From: Buchnera aphidicola (Microlophium carnosum)
GTDB lineage: Bacteria > Pseudomonadota > Gammaproteobacteria > Enterobacterales > Enterobacteriaceae
DNA length: 64,000 nt
Reading direction: 5' to 3'
NCBI GenBank assembly: GCA_011752475.1
Contig: CP048747.1
Location: 310,001 to 374,000, forward strand
Shown: positions 9,924 through 19,516 of the stretch, one piece after another
Position numbering within the stretch: position 1 is the stretch's first letter
Layout of the letters: each line of letters begins with the position of its first letter
The notes under the pieces: model-generated
The model's database searches: none
Seen by the model: only the letters and a program-made list of their open reading frames with translations
What the model was told of the DNA's origin: nothing
Position numbers and translations under genes: made by a program

Positions 9924-10955
9924 TTACAATGTATCTGCATTATAGTATTGATCTTTGTTAATTTTTAATGACTGTATTATAGTATCGTATTTATTTTCTT
10001 TTAATATAGGTTGTTTTTTATATTCAGGATGTAAATTTAATTTTTTAAATAATTCTAAGTCATGTTTTTCTTCTGGATTATTTGCAGTAAGTAATTTGCA
10101 ACCATAAAAAATAGAATTAACTCCAGCCATAAAACACATTGCCTGAGTTTGATCATTCATATTTTTACGTCCAGCAGACAGTCTAATATAAGATTTTGGC
10201 ATCATAATACGAGCTGCGGCAATAACACGAATAAAATCAAACGATTCTACATCTTCATTATCTGACATTGGTGTCCCTGGAATTTTAACTAACATATTAA
10301 TAGGAACGCTTTCTGGCTGAACAGATAAGTTAGACAATTCCATTAATAATTCAATACGATCTTTTATTTTTTCTCCTAAACCTATAATACCTCCAGAACA
10401 AATCTTCATTCCAGAATTGCGAACTATGTGTAATGTATTTATTCGTTCTTGATATGTTCGAGTAGTAACAATATTTTTGTAAAAATTTTCAGATGTGTCC
10501 AAATTATGATTATAAAAATCTAAACCTGCATTTGCTAATTTTTTTGCTTGCGAATTATTCAAAGTACCTAAAGTCATACAAGTTTCCATTCCCATTTTTT
10601 TTATTTCTTTAATAATTTTTTCTAAATAAGGCATATCTCTTTCTTTTGGATTTTTCCATGCAGCACCCATACAAAACCGACTAGAACCTAACGATTTAGC
10701 TTTTTTTGCAGCACTAAGAATTTGTTCTATTTCTAACAATGGTTCTTTTTTTAAACCTGTTTTATATCTAGCACTTTGTGGGCAATATTTACAATCCTCT
10801 GGACAAGAACCTGTTTTTATTGAAAGTAATGTGCTTATTTGTATTGTATTAGGATTAAAGTATTTTCTATGTTCTTTTTGAGCTTGAAACATAAGATCAA
10901 GAAATGGTTTTTTAAAAAGTATATTTGTTTTTTCTAGAGTCCATTTTTTTTTCAT
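9924..10955 (-). CDS. bioB: Biotin synthase (radical SAM)
   Basis: Inserts sulfur into dethiobiotin to form biotin. It has 343 residues against 346 in E. coli. The 4Fe-4S motif is [17 protein letters not shown]. The 2Fe-2S ligands are present in [16 protein letters not shown] and [12 protein letters not shown], with the arginine in [19 protein letters not shown] directly precedes the ATG, a strong ribosome-binding site. It is divergent from bioA with 78 bases between them, as in enterobacteria. Flavodoxin (fldA, 21 kb) is the expected reductant. Confidence 0.98.
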   Translation of the reverse strand: MKKKWTLEKTNILFKKPFLDLMFQAQKEHRKYFNPNTIQISTLLSIKTGSCPEDCKYCPQSARYKTGLKKEPLLEIEQILSAAKKAKSLGSSRFCMGAAWKNPKERDMPYLEKIIKEIKKMGMETCMTLGTLNNSQAKKLANAGLDFYNHNLDTSENFYKNIVTTRTYQERINTLHIVRNSGMKICSGGIIGLGEKIKDRIELLMELSNLSVQPESVPINMLVKIPGTPMSDNEDVESFDFIRVIAAARIMMPKSYIRLSAGRKNMNDQTQAMCFMAGVNSIFYGCKLLTANNPEEKHDLELFKKLNLHPEYKKQPILKENKYDTIIQSLKINKDQYYNADTL

Positions 10956-11033
10956 ATTATCTCCAAAAAAATTATGATTTTTATTTAGTAAACGTTTATA
11001 CTTAATTATCTAATATTTTATATATAAAAAATA
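10956..11033. promoter_or_regulatory. Shared bioA/bioB promoter-operator region
   Basis: This is the 78-base divergent spacer between bioA and bioB. It holds a perfect 10-base palindrome TAAACGTTTA at 10989-10998. E. coli bioO, bound by BirA, has TTGTAAACC half-sites in inverted order about 15 bases apart; here only the TAAAC core is echoed and no second half-site at that spacing is visible. BirA control is therefore not supported by the sequence. Confidence 0.35.
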
Positions 11034-12326
11034 ATGAGTCAATCTGATACATTTTTTGATCAAAAACATATTTGGCATCCTTACGCTTCTATGATTGATC
11101 CTATTCCTTGTTATACTGTTATATCTGCTAAAGGAATTTATTTAAAATTAAGAAGTGGAAAAAATATTATAGATGGCATGTCTTCATGGTGGTCTGCAAT
11201 ACATGGATATAATCATCCTATTTTAAATAAAGCATTAAAAAAACAAATAAGAAAAATGTCTCATGTAATGTTTGGTGGAATTACACATCTTCCAGCGATT
11301 GCACTGTGTCGACAATTAATTTCATTAACACCAGAAAAATTAGATTGTGTTTTTCTTTCTGATTCAGGTTCAGTTGCTATTGAAGTAGCAATAAAAATGT
11401 TAATACAATATTGGCAGTCATTAGGTCAAAAAAGAAAACTATTTTTAACTATTCGTAATGGTTATCATGGCGATACTTTTTCTGCAATGTCAGTTTCAGA
11501 CCCAGAAAATTCTTTTCATAAAATATATAATAATTTTTTATCAAAAAACTTGTTTGCAGATGCACCAGTATCTTCTTTTTATAAAGATTGGAATGCTAAT
11601 GATGTTATATCTTTTAAAAAAATAATAGAAGAAAATTCATCAAAAATAGCGGGAGTCATATTAGAACCTATAGTACAAGGTATAGGAGGTATGAATTTCT
11701 ATCATCCTATGTATTTAAAAAAAGTAAAAATGTTATGCGATTATTATTCTATTCCAGTAATTTTTGATGAAATTGCAACTGGATTCGGTAGAACTGGAAA
11801 AATGTTTGCTTTTGAACATGCTAATGTTGTACCAGATATATTATGTTTAGGAAAATCAATCACGGGTGGTACAATCACTTTAGCTGCGACTTTAACTTCA
11901 CGTCATATTGCTGATACTATTAGTAAAAGTAAAACAGGTTGTTTTATGCACGGTCCAACTTATATGGGTAACCCGTTGGCATGTGCAGTAGCTAATGCTA
12001 ATATAAAAATCTTAAAAACTAATCAATGGAAAATCCAAGTATCCAATATCGAAAAACAACTATTTAAAAACCTGCTTCCATTAATGAATCATCGATATGT
12101 AATTGATGTACGTATATTAGGAGCTATTGGTGTTGTTGAATGTTCTCGTTCAGTTAATATGTTTTTAATGCAAAAGTTTTTTGTAAAAAATGGGGTTTGG
12201 ATTAGACCATTTAAAAAATTAATTTATATTCTACCACCTTATATTATTAGTTCTCATGCATTAAGAAAATTAACTGATGTGATTATAGACGCTTTAAATC
12301 AAGTTGAACTATTTTTAAAAATTTAA
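11034..12326 (+). CDS. bioA: Adenosylmethionine-8-amino-7-oxononanoate aminotransferase (DAPA synthase)
   Basis: PLP enzyme that converts KAPA to 7,8-diaminononanoate with SAM as amino donor. It has 430 residues against 429 in E. coli. The blocks HIWHPYASM, MSSWWSAIHGYNHP, GYHGDTFSAMSVSDP, VIFDEIATGFGRTG and the PLP lysine in LCLGKSITGG are all intact. No strong ribosome-binding site precedes the ATG. It is divergent from bioB and ends 2 bases before the convergent pgl. Its substrate KAPA is normally made by BioF, whose gene is missing here. Confidence 0.98.
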   Translation: MSQSDTFFDQKHIWHPYASMIDPIPCYTVISAKGIYLKLRSGKNIIDGMSSWWSAIHGYNHPILNKALKKQIRKMSHVMFGGITHLPAIALCRQLISLTPEKLDCVFLSDSGSVAIEVAIKMLIQYWQSLGQKRKLFLTIRNGYHGDTFSAMSVSDPENSFHKIYNNFLSKNLFADAPVSSFYKDWNANDVISFKKIIEENSSKIAGVILEPIVQGIGGMNFYHPMYLKKVKMLCDYYSIPVIFDEIATGFGRTGKMFAFEHANVVPDILCLGKSITGGTITLAATLTSRHIADTISKSKTGCFMHGPTYMGNPLACAVANANIKILKTNQWKIQVSNIEKQLFKNLLPLMNHRYVIDVRILGAIGVVECSRSVNMFLMQKFFVKNGVWIRPFKKLIYILPPYIISSHALRKLTDVIIDALNQVELFLKI

Positions 12327-12328
12327 TT

Positions 12329-13333
12329 TTAATATAATTTATGTATAAGTATCCATACAGGTTTTTGACCAGTACTATATATATTTAATTTTGTTAATTC
12401 ACCAGTATTGTTAGAAATACTATAGATGACAAATGTATTAGATTTTTCTCCAGCAACTATTAAATATGTATTATTATAATTTATATAAAATGCTCGAGGT
12501 TGTTCTTCTGTTGGGTAACTTTTAAAAAAAGTAATTTTATTGTCATATTGATTGATATGGAATAATGAAATAATATTAAATAAACGATCAGTAACATATA
12601 AAAAACGACCACACGATGTTAAATGAATATCAGAAGACCAATAATATTTTGAAATTTGATTATTTAATACACTGATATTTTGTATATTTTTTACTTTTGT
12701 TATATTGTTTATTTTATATATTTTCCATACGTCTATAGTCCCATTTAATTCATTTATAGTATAGACAAAATCTTGATTAGGATGAAAGACAATATGACGA
12801 GGTCCTGATTTTCTTTTAGTACTTAATAATTTTTGTTCGGTGCTTTTTAATATTCCGAAATTAGTTAAATAATACAAATAAATAGAGTCTTCTTTAAGAG
12901 ACATGATAAATAATATATTATATTTATAATTTATTTTAGCAGCATGACAACCGTCTATATTATAAATAATTTGTATTGGATTTTGAGGTATACCATATTG
13001 ATCTAATGGACTCACAATAATACAATTAGAATGATAAGAGCTGCAAAATAAAAATTTCTTGTTTTCATCAAAAGAAATATAATTAGCTTTTCCTGGGATA
13101 GCAGTTTCATGTTTTTTTTCAAGAAAACCATTGTTTTTTATAGAATATGTAATAATTTTATTATTAGGAAATACTCCCGCATACAATAAATTTTTATTTC
13201 CAATAATGTTTATAGGTTGAATTTTATGATCCGTTTCAATTTTTTGTATTAAATCCATATCGCCATTATCATATAAATTCCATACCTCTATATTTTTACT
13301 TTCTGAATTAGCAATGTAAACAACTTGTTTCAT
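12329..13333 (-). CDS. pgl: 6-phosphogluconolactonase (YbhE/Pgl beta-propeller family)
   Basis: Hydrolyses 6-phosphogluconolactone in the oxidative pentose-phosphate pathway, the step after Zwf (encoded at 46.8 kb). It has 334 residues against 331 in E. coli. The N-terminus KQVVYIANSESKNIEVW and repeated blades with GPRHIVFHPNQDFVYTINELNGT, LTSCGRFLYVTDR and EQPRAFYIN fit a seven-bladed propeller. AAGGAG lies 5-6 bases before the ATG. E. coli has pgl near the bio genes too. It is convergent with bioA and 80 bases from mfd on the same strand. Confidence 0.94.
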   Translation of the reverse strand: MKQVVYIANSESKNIEVWNLYDNGDMDLIQKIETDHKIQPINIIGNKNLLYAGVFPNNKIITYSIKNNGFLEKKHETAIPGKANYISFDENKKFLFCSSYHSNCIIVSPLDQYGIPQNPIQIIYNIDGCHAAKINYKYNILFIMSLKEDSIYLYYLTNFGILKSTEQKLLSTKRKSGPRHIVFHPNQDFVYTINELNGTIDVWKIYKINNITKVKNIQNISVLNNQISKYYWSSDIHLTSCGRFLYVTDRLFNIISLFHINQYDNKITFFKSYPTEEQPRAFYINYNNTYLIVAGEKSNTFVIYSISNNTGELTKLNIYSTGQKPVWILIHKLY

Positions 13334-13413
13334 ATAACTCCTTTAATATTTTAAATAAAATCAATAATAATAATATCATAAAATATTCAATAATGATTTT
13401 AATTAAATAAAAG

Positions 13414-15852
13414 TTAAAAACTATTTTGATGTAAATTTCTTAATAAGTTTATAATCCACTTAAGACGTAAATAATCTTTATTTACATTTAAAAGAAATTT
13501 TATTTTTGTAGGGTTTTCCATCTTCCAAATCTTTGGTTCTTCTTGAAATATCTTCAATAAATATTTAATATTGACAGTATTATTATGATTAAATTCTATC
13601 ACTCCTGTTTTTTTATTAGATTTAATGTATTTAATACCAATTTTATAAGCCATTAATCGAATTTTAGCAATTAAAATTAAATTTTTTGAGAAATCAGGTA
13701 ATTTTCCAAATTGATCAATTAGTTCATATTTTATGTTTTCTATTTCTTCCTCGTTTTTAGCATCGGAGATCTTTTTATAGAAAAATAGTCTTGTGTTAAC
13801 ATCTACAATGTAATTATCAGGTAATAAAGAAGAAACATGTAACTCAATTTCTAATGATTTTTTAGGTAATTGATTAACAGATAAAACTTTGTCAGTTTTT
13901 AATAAGTCAATAGCATTGTTTAATAATTCCATATATAAAGAAAATCCTATACTTTTTACATGTCCGCTTTGTTCTTTTCCTAATATTTCCCCTACCCCCC
14001 TAATTTCAAGATCTTGATTAGATAAAGAAAACCCGCCTCCAAAGTTATCAACTGATGAGATTGCTTCCAATCTTTTTTTTGCATCTGGAGTAATTTTATT
14101 AAAATTATTAACAAGAAATAAAGCATATCCTTGATGATTAGATCTACCAATACGACCACGAAGCTGATGAAGTTGAGATAGTCCAAAATGATTAGAATTT
14201 TCAATAATAATAGTATTTGCTCTTGGTATATCAACACCACTTTCAATAATTGTAGTACAAATTAAGACATTAAATTTATTTTTATAAAATTCATTCATGA
14301 CTTTTTTTAAATCAATGTTCTTCATTTGACCATGACCTATTTTAATATTCGCTTCAGGAATTAATTTTGTTAATCTTTCAGCAATATTCATAATATTTTT
14401 CACTTTATTATATATATAATAAATTTGACCGCCTCTCGAGATTTCACGTAATATTGTTTTTCTTATTAATAAAGGGTTGTATTCTTGAATAAAAGTTTTA
14501 ATTGCTAGTCTTTGAGCTGGAGGGTTTGATATAATAGATACATCTTTTATCCCAGTCATTGCCATGTTTAAGGTACGGGGTATAGGTGTAGCTGTTAAAG
14601 TAAGAACATCAATATTAGAATACACTTTTTTTATAATTTCTTTATGACTTACACCAAATTTGTGTTCTTCATCAATAATTAATAGTCCCAGACTATGCCA
14701 TTCTATTTTTTTAAATAATAGTTTATGAGTACCTATTAAAATATTAATTTTCCCATTTTTAATATTTTTAAAAATTAAATCTTGTTCTTTTTTCATTTGA
14801 AATCTAGATAATATATTAATTATAATAGAATAATTAGAAAAACGTATTTTAAAATTTTTATAATGTTGTTGTGCTAATAAAGTAGTTGGCACTAAAATAG
14901 CTACTTGTTTATTATTAGATACAGCTAAAAAAGAGGCTCGCATAGCAATTTCTGTTTTTCCAAAACCTACATCACCACAAATCAAACGATCCATAGGAAT
15001 TGAATTAGACATATCTCTTAGTACAAATTTCATTACTTTATTTTGATCTGATGTTGTTTTAAAAGAACAATGATTACAAAAACACTCGTATTTTTCTTGA
15101 TCTTTTTTAAATGCAAAGCCTTTTTTAGATGCTCTTTTAGCATAAATCTGTAATAATTGTGCAGCATGATCATAAATAGTTTTACTAATTTTATTTTTTT
15201 CTTTATTCCAATCATCACCACCTAATTTATGAAGAGGCGCATTTTCTATTGATGTACCAGTATAAGGTGAAACAAGATGTAAATATGAAATTGGTACGTA
15301 TAATTTATCTCCTTCTGCATATGAAATAATTAAGTATTCAGATTGTATGCTAGCAGTTTCGATGGTAGTTAATCCTTCATATCTTCCAATACCATGTTCA
15401 ATATGTATAATTGGATAGTTTAAAACTAACTGAGATAAATTATTTTTTTTCAGAGTGTTGGTATTTTTTTTTATATTAGCAATATATTTATTATCAATTA
15501 ATACTGGTAATAAATCTTTTGTACAAATAAATAAAAAATTATTTTTTTTATCTAAAAATCCATTTTGAAGTTCTTTTATCATATAGAAATAATCAAATTT
15601 TTTATTAATATCAATAATTTTTTTTATATATTGTGGGTAAATATTATTTTTTTCTAAAAATTTTAAAATTTTTGTTAAAGATTTTTCTTTTGTTAAGGAA
15701 AATATTATTTTTCCTGAAAAATCATATAAATAACTTAATACATTATTAATTTTTTTTTGAGTATTAATATTATGAAATAAATTTGACAATTTTTGATCGT
15801 TGAAATCAATAATATTTTTATTGTCGATTTTTTTTTTTTCTGTAATTTTCAT
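13414..15852 (-). CDS. mfd: Transcription-repair coupling factor Mfd, lacking the UvrB-homology/UvrA-binding module
   Basis: Mfd is an ATP-driven translocase that pushes stalled RNA polymerase off DNA. It has 812 residues, against 1148 in E. coli. Comparison from memory shows that about 336 N-terminal residues (D1a-D2-D1b, which recruits UvrA) are absent. The protein begins in D3 (FSGKIIFSL, about 45-53). It then has the RNA-polymerase-interacting block HIEHGIGRYEGL (150-161), Walker A GDVGFGKTE (293-301), DEEH helicase motif (near 395), QLRGRIGR, and the C-terminal D7 domain. Codons 5-9 contain a run of 12 A (T at 15828-15839). It fits a role in RNA polymerase recycling rather than excision repair. 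Confidence 0.95.
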   Translation of the reverse strand: MKITEKKKIDNKNIIDFNDQKLSNLFHNINTQKKINNVLSYLYDFSGKIIFSLTKEKSLTKILKFLEKNNIYPQYIKKIIDINKKFDYFYMIKELQNGFLDKKNNFLFICTKDLLPVLIDNKYIANIKKNTNTLKKNNLSQLVLNYPIIHIEHGIGRYEGLTTIETASIQSEYLIISYAEGDKLYVPISYLHLVSPYTGTSIENAPLHKLGGDDWNKEKNKISKTIYDHAAQLLQIYAKRASKKGFAFKKDQEKYECFCNHCSFKTTSDQNKVMKFVLRDMSNSIPMDRLICGDVGFGKTEIAMRASFLAVSNNKQVAILVPTTLLAQQHYKNFKIRFSNYSIIINILSRFQMKKEQDLIFKNIKNGKINILIGTHKLLFKKIEWHSLGLLIIDEEHKFGVSHKEIIKKVYSNIDVLTLTATPIPRTLNMAMTGIKDVSIISNPPAQRLAIKTFIQEYNPLLIRKTILREISRGGQIYYIYNKVKNIMNIAERLTKLIPEANIKIGHGQMKNIDLKKVMNEFYKNKFNVLICTTIIESGVDIPRANTIIIENSNHFGLSQLHQLRGRIGRSNHQGYALFLVNNFNKITPDAKKRLEAISSVDNFGGGFSLSNQDLEIRGVGEILGKEQSGHVKSIGFSLYMELLNNAIDLLKTDKVLSVNQLPKKSLEIELHVSSLLPDNYIVDVNTRLFFYKKISDAKNEEEIENIKYELIDQFGKLPDFSKNLILIAKIRLMAYKIGIKYIKSNKKTGVIEFNHNNTVNIKYLLKIFQEEPKIWKMENPTKIKFLLNVNKDYLRLKWIINLLRNLHQNSF
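15828..15839 (-). repeat. 12-A homopolymer at the start of mfd
   Basis: The coding strand has 12 consecutive A within codons 5-9 of mfd, in frame in the given sequence. It is the longest coding homopolymer I noticed in the window. Runs of this length are prone to replication and transcription slippage. Confidence 0.9.
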
Positions 15853-16270
15853 AGAAGAGTATTTCTTTAAAAAAAGTAGTGATAATTTAATTTACAATAG
15901 ATTTTTTTAATATAAATATATTTTGATCAAAAAAAATATTAATATATTTTAATTATTACCAATTTGACTTTTTTATAATTATTCTAACTTGGTATCTTAA
16001 AAAGTTTTATATTAAATTTTTTTTATATATTTTAAAAAATAATTGTTTACAAACTAGAATTTTTTTTTAACAGTTACAAAAATAAATATTTAATTGAAAT
16101 AACTTTATTAAAAATATATAAATAATATTTTAAAAAATAAAAAGTGTAGTTGTTATATTTTTTTTAGGTATATAATACTAGTGTCTATTGTTAAAATAAA
16201 ATTTTTTATTCTCAATACAATGTATACAAATATTTAATAAAAATTTTTATAAATTTAAGATAATATCAGA
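15853..16270. other. 418-base divergent spacer between mfd and lolC
   Basis: No gene is visible. The stretch is almost pure A/T with many T or A runs. It must hold the promoters of mfd (leftward) and lolCDE (rightward). The best candidate for lolC is listed separately. In E. coli mfd and lolC are also neighbours. Confidence 0.6.
16147..16176 (+). promoter_or_regulatory. Candidate sigma-70 promoter of lolCDE
   Basis: A consensus -10 box TATAAT lies at 16171-16176. Possible -35 boxes are TAGTTG (16147-16152, 18-base spacer) or TTGTTA (16150-16155, 15-base spacer). It lies about 95 bases before the lolC start. TATAAT arises often by chance in sequence this AT-rich. Confidence 0.35.
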
Positions 16271-17470
16271 ATGTATAAACCTATATCTCTTTTTATCGCT
16301 ATACGATATTTATGGAATACTCATCTACCAAGGTTTAAAAAAATCCTTACAATTCTATCTATTATAGCAATTAGTATTAGTACAGCTTCACTGATTATTA
16401 TAATATCTATAATAAATGGGTCTGAAGAAAATTTCAAAAAAAATATTTTATCTTTTGTTCCACATTTAATAATAACAAATAAATATCAATATATTAATAA
16501 ATCTGAATTACCTAAAAATATTTTAAAATTAAATAATATTGAAAGAATTTCTGATTTTATTAGCAAGGAAATAATTGTACAAAGAAAAAATAATATTTCT
16601 ATGGCAGAAATAATTGGAATTGATAGTAACGATTATTGCAATATGAATAACTATAGTACAAAAAATGTTTTAGATACACTTAAACCAGGATATAATAATA
16701 TAATTATAGGAGAACAATTAGCTAAAAAACTTAATGCATATATTGGTGATAAAATCAAATTAATTCTTTTGTCTAATACAAAAAACATTTTTTCAGGAAA
16801 AATTTTTAATCAACGTGTGTTTAATATCATTAATATTTTTTCTACTCAAAGTGAAGTTGATCATTATCAAATTTTAATGAATAAAGAAGACAGTATAAAT
16901 TTTCTACGTTATTCTAAAAATTATATTACTGGTTGGCGAGCATGGTTAAAAAATCCATTTTCTTTAGATATTAATCAGATAAAACAAAAAACAGATAAGT
17001 TAGTTTTATTAGATTGGAAAATTCAAAAAGGTGAACTTTTTAAAGCGATAAAAATTGAAGAACATATTATGTGGTTTTTATTTTTTTTAATTTTATTAGT
17101 CACTATGTTAAATATTTTTATAATTTTTACTTTATATGTAATAGAAAAAAAAAATACTATTGCAATTTTAAAGACTCAAGGATTACAGAGTTGGAAAATT
17201 ATTTTAATATTTGTTATATTTAGTTTGAGCACTGCAATTATTGGGAATATATTAGGAACGATAATTAGTATTTTACTAATTAAAGAAAATCATCTTCTAA
17301 AGTTTTTCATCGATATTTTTTTTGATGAAACTAATGTGCCAATAATTATTATTCCATTTCAAATATTTTTAATTAATATTGTTTCTATACTATTTACAAT
17401 TTTTTCCACATTATATCCATCGTGGAATGTTATTCGATTAAAACCAGCTAGAATTTTATCTAATGAATAA
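16271..17470 (+). CDS. lolC: Lipoprotein-releasing system transmembrane protein LolC
   Basis: Inner-membrane subunit of LolCDE, the ABC machine that extracts outer-membrane lipoproteins. It has 399 residues, matching E. coli. The N-terminus MYKPISLFIAIRYLW is typical. A first membrane helix (about residues 23-48) is followed by a periplasmic MacB/FtsX-type domain, then three helices (about 268-295, 315-340, 355-380) and the conserved end YPSWNVIRLKPARIL. Its last 8 bases overlap lolD, suggesting translational coupling. Distinction from LolE rests on gene order and N-terminus. Confidence 0.94.
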   Translation: MYKPISLFIAIRYLWNTHLPRFKKILTILSIIAISISTASLIIIISIINGSEENFKKNILSFVPHLIITNKYQYINKSELPKNILKLNNIERISDFISKEIIVQRKNNISMAEIIGIDSNDYCNMNNYSTKNVLDTLKPGYNNIIIGEQLAKKLNAYIGDKIKLILLSNTKNIFSGKIFNQRVFNIINIFSTQSEVDHYQILMNKEDSINFLRYSKNYITGWRAWLKNPFSLDINQIKQKTDKLVLLDWKIQKGELFKAIKIEEHIMWFLFFLILLVTMLNIFIIFTLYVIEKKNTIAILKTQGLQSWKIILIFVIFSLSTAIIGNILGTIISILLIKENHLLKFFIDIFFDETNVPIIIIPFQIFLINIVSILFTIFSTLYPSWNVIRLKPARILSNE

Positions 17471-18149
17471 TATTATTATAAAATGTATTAATTTAACTAA
17501 ATCTTATCAAGACGGAGATGCAAATTTTGATATTTTAAAAGAAATATCATTTGAGTTACAGAGAGGAGATATAGCCGGTATTATTGGAAAATCAGGTTCA
17601 GGAAAAACTACTTTTTTACATTTACTTGCTGGATTAGATACTCCTACTTCCGGTGAAATATTATTTAATAATAGATCATTTAGTTCTATGTCATCTAATC
17701 AAATATCAAATTTTAGAAACATTGAATTAGGTTTTATTTATCAGTTTCATCATTTAATGTTAGATTTTAATATATTAGAAAATGTTGCAATGCCACTTTT
17801 AATTAGTAATAAAAGTAAGCAAGAATCTGAAGAAATAGCATATAAAATGCTTAAAAAAGTTAATTTATCAGATAAAATAAAAAAATATCCAAATCAACTT
17901 TCTGGGGGAGAAAGACAACGTGTTGCTGTTGCTAGGGCTTTTATTAATAAACCTTCTTTCATAATAGCAGATGAACCTACTGGAAATTTAGACACATATA
18001 ATGCAAATATTATTTTTAATTTAATATTTCAATTAAATTCTGACTTTAATACTTCTTTTTTAATTGTCACACATGATCCTATTTTAATAGAAAAAATACC
18101 CTTTTTATTCCACATAAAAAACGGTAAATTATTTAATTATAAAAATTAA
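17463..18149 (+). CDS. lolD: Lipoprotein-releasing system ATP-binding protein LolD
   Basis: ATPase subunit of LolCDE. It has 228 residues, the usual length. Walker A is IGKSGSGKTT (about 41-50), the signature is LSGGERQRVAVARAF (about 145), Walker B is IIADEPTGNLD, and the switch histidine is in VTHD. The start overlaps the end of lolC by 8 bases and the stop is 16 bases before lolE, so the three genes form one operon. The GLDTPTSGEILF block is typical of the LolD/MacB group. Confidence 0.96.
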   Translation: MNNIIIKCINLTKSYQDGDANFDILKEISFELQRGDIAGIIGKSGSGKTTFLHLLAGLDTPTSGEILFNNRSFSSMSSNQISNFRNIELGFIYQFHHLMLDFNILENVAMPLLISNKSKQESEEIAYKMLKKVNLSDKIKKYPNQLSGGERQRVAVARAFINKPSFIIADEPTGNLDTYNANIIFNLIFQLNSDFNTSFLIVTHDPILIEKIPFLFHIKNGKLFNYKN

Positions 18150-18165
18150 TTAAAAGAAATGTTCA

Positions 18166-19404
18166 ATGAATTGTCTACCTTTTTTAATTGCAAAAAGATT
18201 ATATGTTAAAAATAATAAAAACTATATAGTATTACTAATTTCTGTATTATCTAAGATATGTATTTCTGTTAGTATATTTGCATTGATTATGAGTTTTAGC
18301 GCGTTAAATGGATTTCATACATTATTAAATCAAACAATTTTATCAACTTTACCTCATGGAGTTATTCAATTAACTGATAAATCATTGATAACATGGCAAG
18401 ATGTCATCAAAGAATTAAGAATTTTACCAGGTATTACTTATTCTGAACCTTACATTGTCACTAGTGGATTATTAGTTGTAAAAAATAAAGTTAAACCAAT
18501 TGAAATTAAAAGTTTTAGCAATATAAAATATTTAAAAAAAACTTTTTTTCATCCACATAAACAAAATATTTTTTCAAAAAAAAAATACCATGATCATGAA
18601 ATTATTCTCTCATCCTATTTATTAAAATATTTATCAATAAAAAAAGGTGACCAGATCAATGTATTTTTTTTTAATAAAAAAAACAATCATATTGGTTCTC
18701 AAATACAACATTTTTCTTTAAAAATTATAGATATGTTTGAATCAAATGGAATATTAGATTCAAATATAGGATATGTTCCGTTTAATTTTTTTAAAAAATT
18801 TTTTTGTACAGATAACAATATTAATACAATTGAACTGCATATGTCTGATCCTTTTAACGCGAATCAAATTATTTTAAATGCTGCAAATAAAATAAATAAA
18901 CCCCTTGTAGTGTACACCTGGATCAATAGTTGTAAATCTATATATCATGACATTAATAAAATAAAGGTAATAGTGTATTTAGGGTTGATATTATTAGTAA
19001 TAATTTCATGTTTTAGTATTGCGTCTATTTCTCTGATGACTATATCTAAAAACACACAAGAGATTGCTATTTTACGTAGTATGGGTGCTAGTAATTTTAT
19101 TATTCAGATAACATTTATATATTATGGATTACGTTCTATCATTGTTGGTAATATAATTGGTTTATTCATAGGAATAATGATTATTTTAAATTCTAATAGA
19201 ATAATATTTTTTTTAGAAAAAAAATTCAGATATAATATTATTTCAGATAATATTTATTATATTAGTTTTTTTCTATTAAAAGTAAATATATCAGATGTAA
19301 TAATTATATTTATTAGCACTGTAATAATAGGAATTATAACAAATTGGTATCCAGCATATTATGCTTCAACAATTAATCCTAGCAAAATATTAAAAGAATA
19401 TTAA
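18166..19404 (+). CDS. lolE: Lipoprotein-releasing system transmembrane protein LolE
   Basis: Second membrane subunit of LolCDE. It has 412 residues. The N-terminus LPFLIAKRLYVKNNKN precedes a first helix (about 20-45) with SFSALNGFHTLLN. A periplasmic domain and three C-terminal helices follow, including the FtsX block EIAILRSMGASNFIIQITFIYYG and the terminal WYPAYYASTINPSKIL. It ends the lolCDE operon. The periplasmic and outer-membrane partners LolA and LolB are not in this window. Confidence 0.94.
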   Translation: MNCLPFLIAKRLYVKNNKNYIVLLISVLSKICISVSIFALIMSFSALNGFHTLLNQTILSTLPHGVIQLTDKSLITWQDVIKELRILPGITYSEPYIVTSGLLVVKNKVKPIEIKSFSNIKYLKKTFFHPHKQNIFSKKKYHDHEIILSSYLLKYLSIKKGDQINVFFFNKKNNHIGSQIQHFSLKIIDMFESNGILDSNIGYVPFNFFKKFFCTDNNINTIELHMSDPFNANQIILNAANKINKPLVVYTWINSCKSIYHDINKIKVIVYLGLILLVIISCFSIASISLMTISKNTQEIAILRSMGASNFIIQITFIYYGLRSIIVGNIIGLFIGIMIILNSNRIIFFLEKKFRYNIISDNIYYISFFLLKVNISDVIIIFISTVIIGIITNWYPAYYASTINPSKILKEY

Positions 19405-19516
19405 TATAAATATTATATATATGTTTTTTCATATAAAAAACTCATCGAATAAAATAAATATAAAATTAAAATTATATAAGAAATTATTGATATAATTTTT
19501 TAAAAATGGTGAAAAT

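Noticed and set aside
10989..10998. BirA operator in the bioA/bioB spacer
   Set aside because: Only a TAAACGTTTA palindrome is present; the second half-site at the spacing of bioO is missing.
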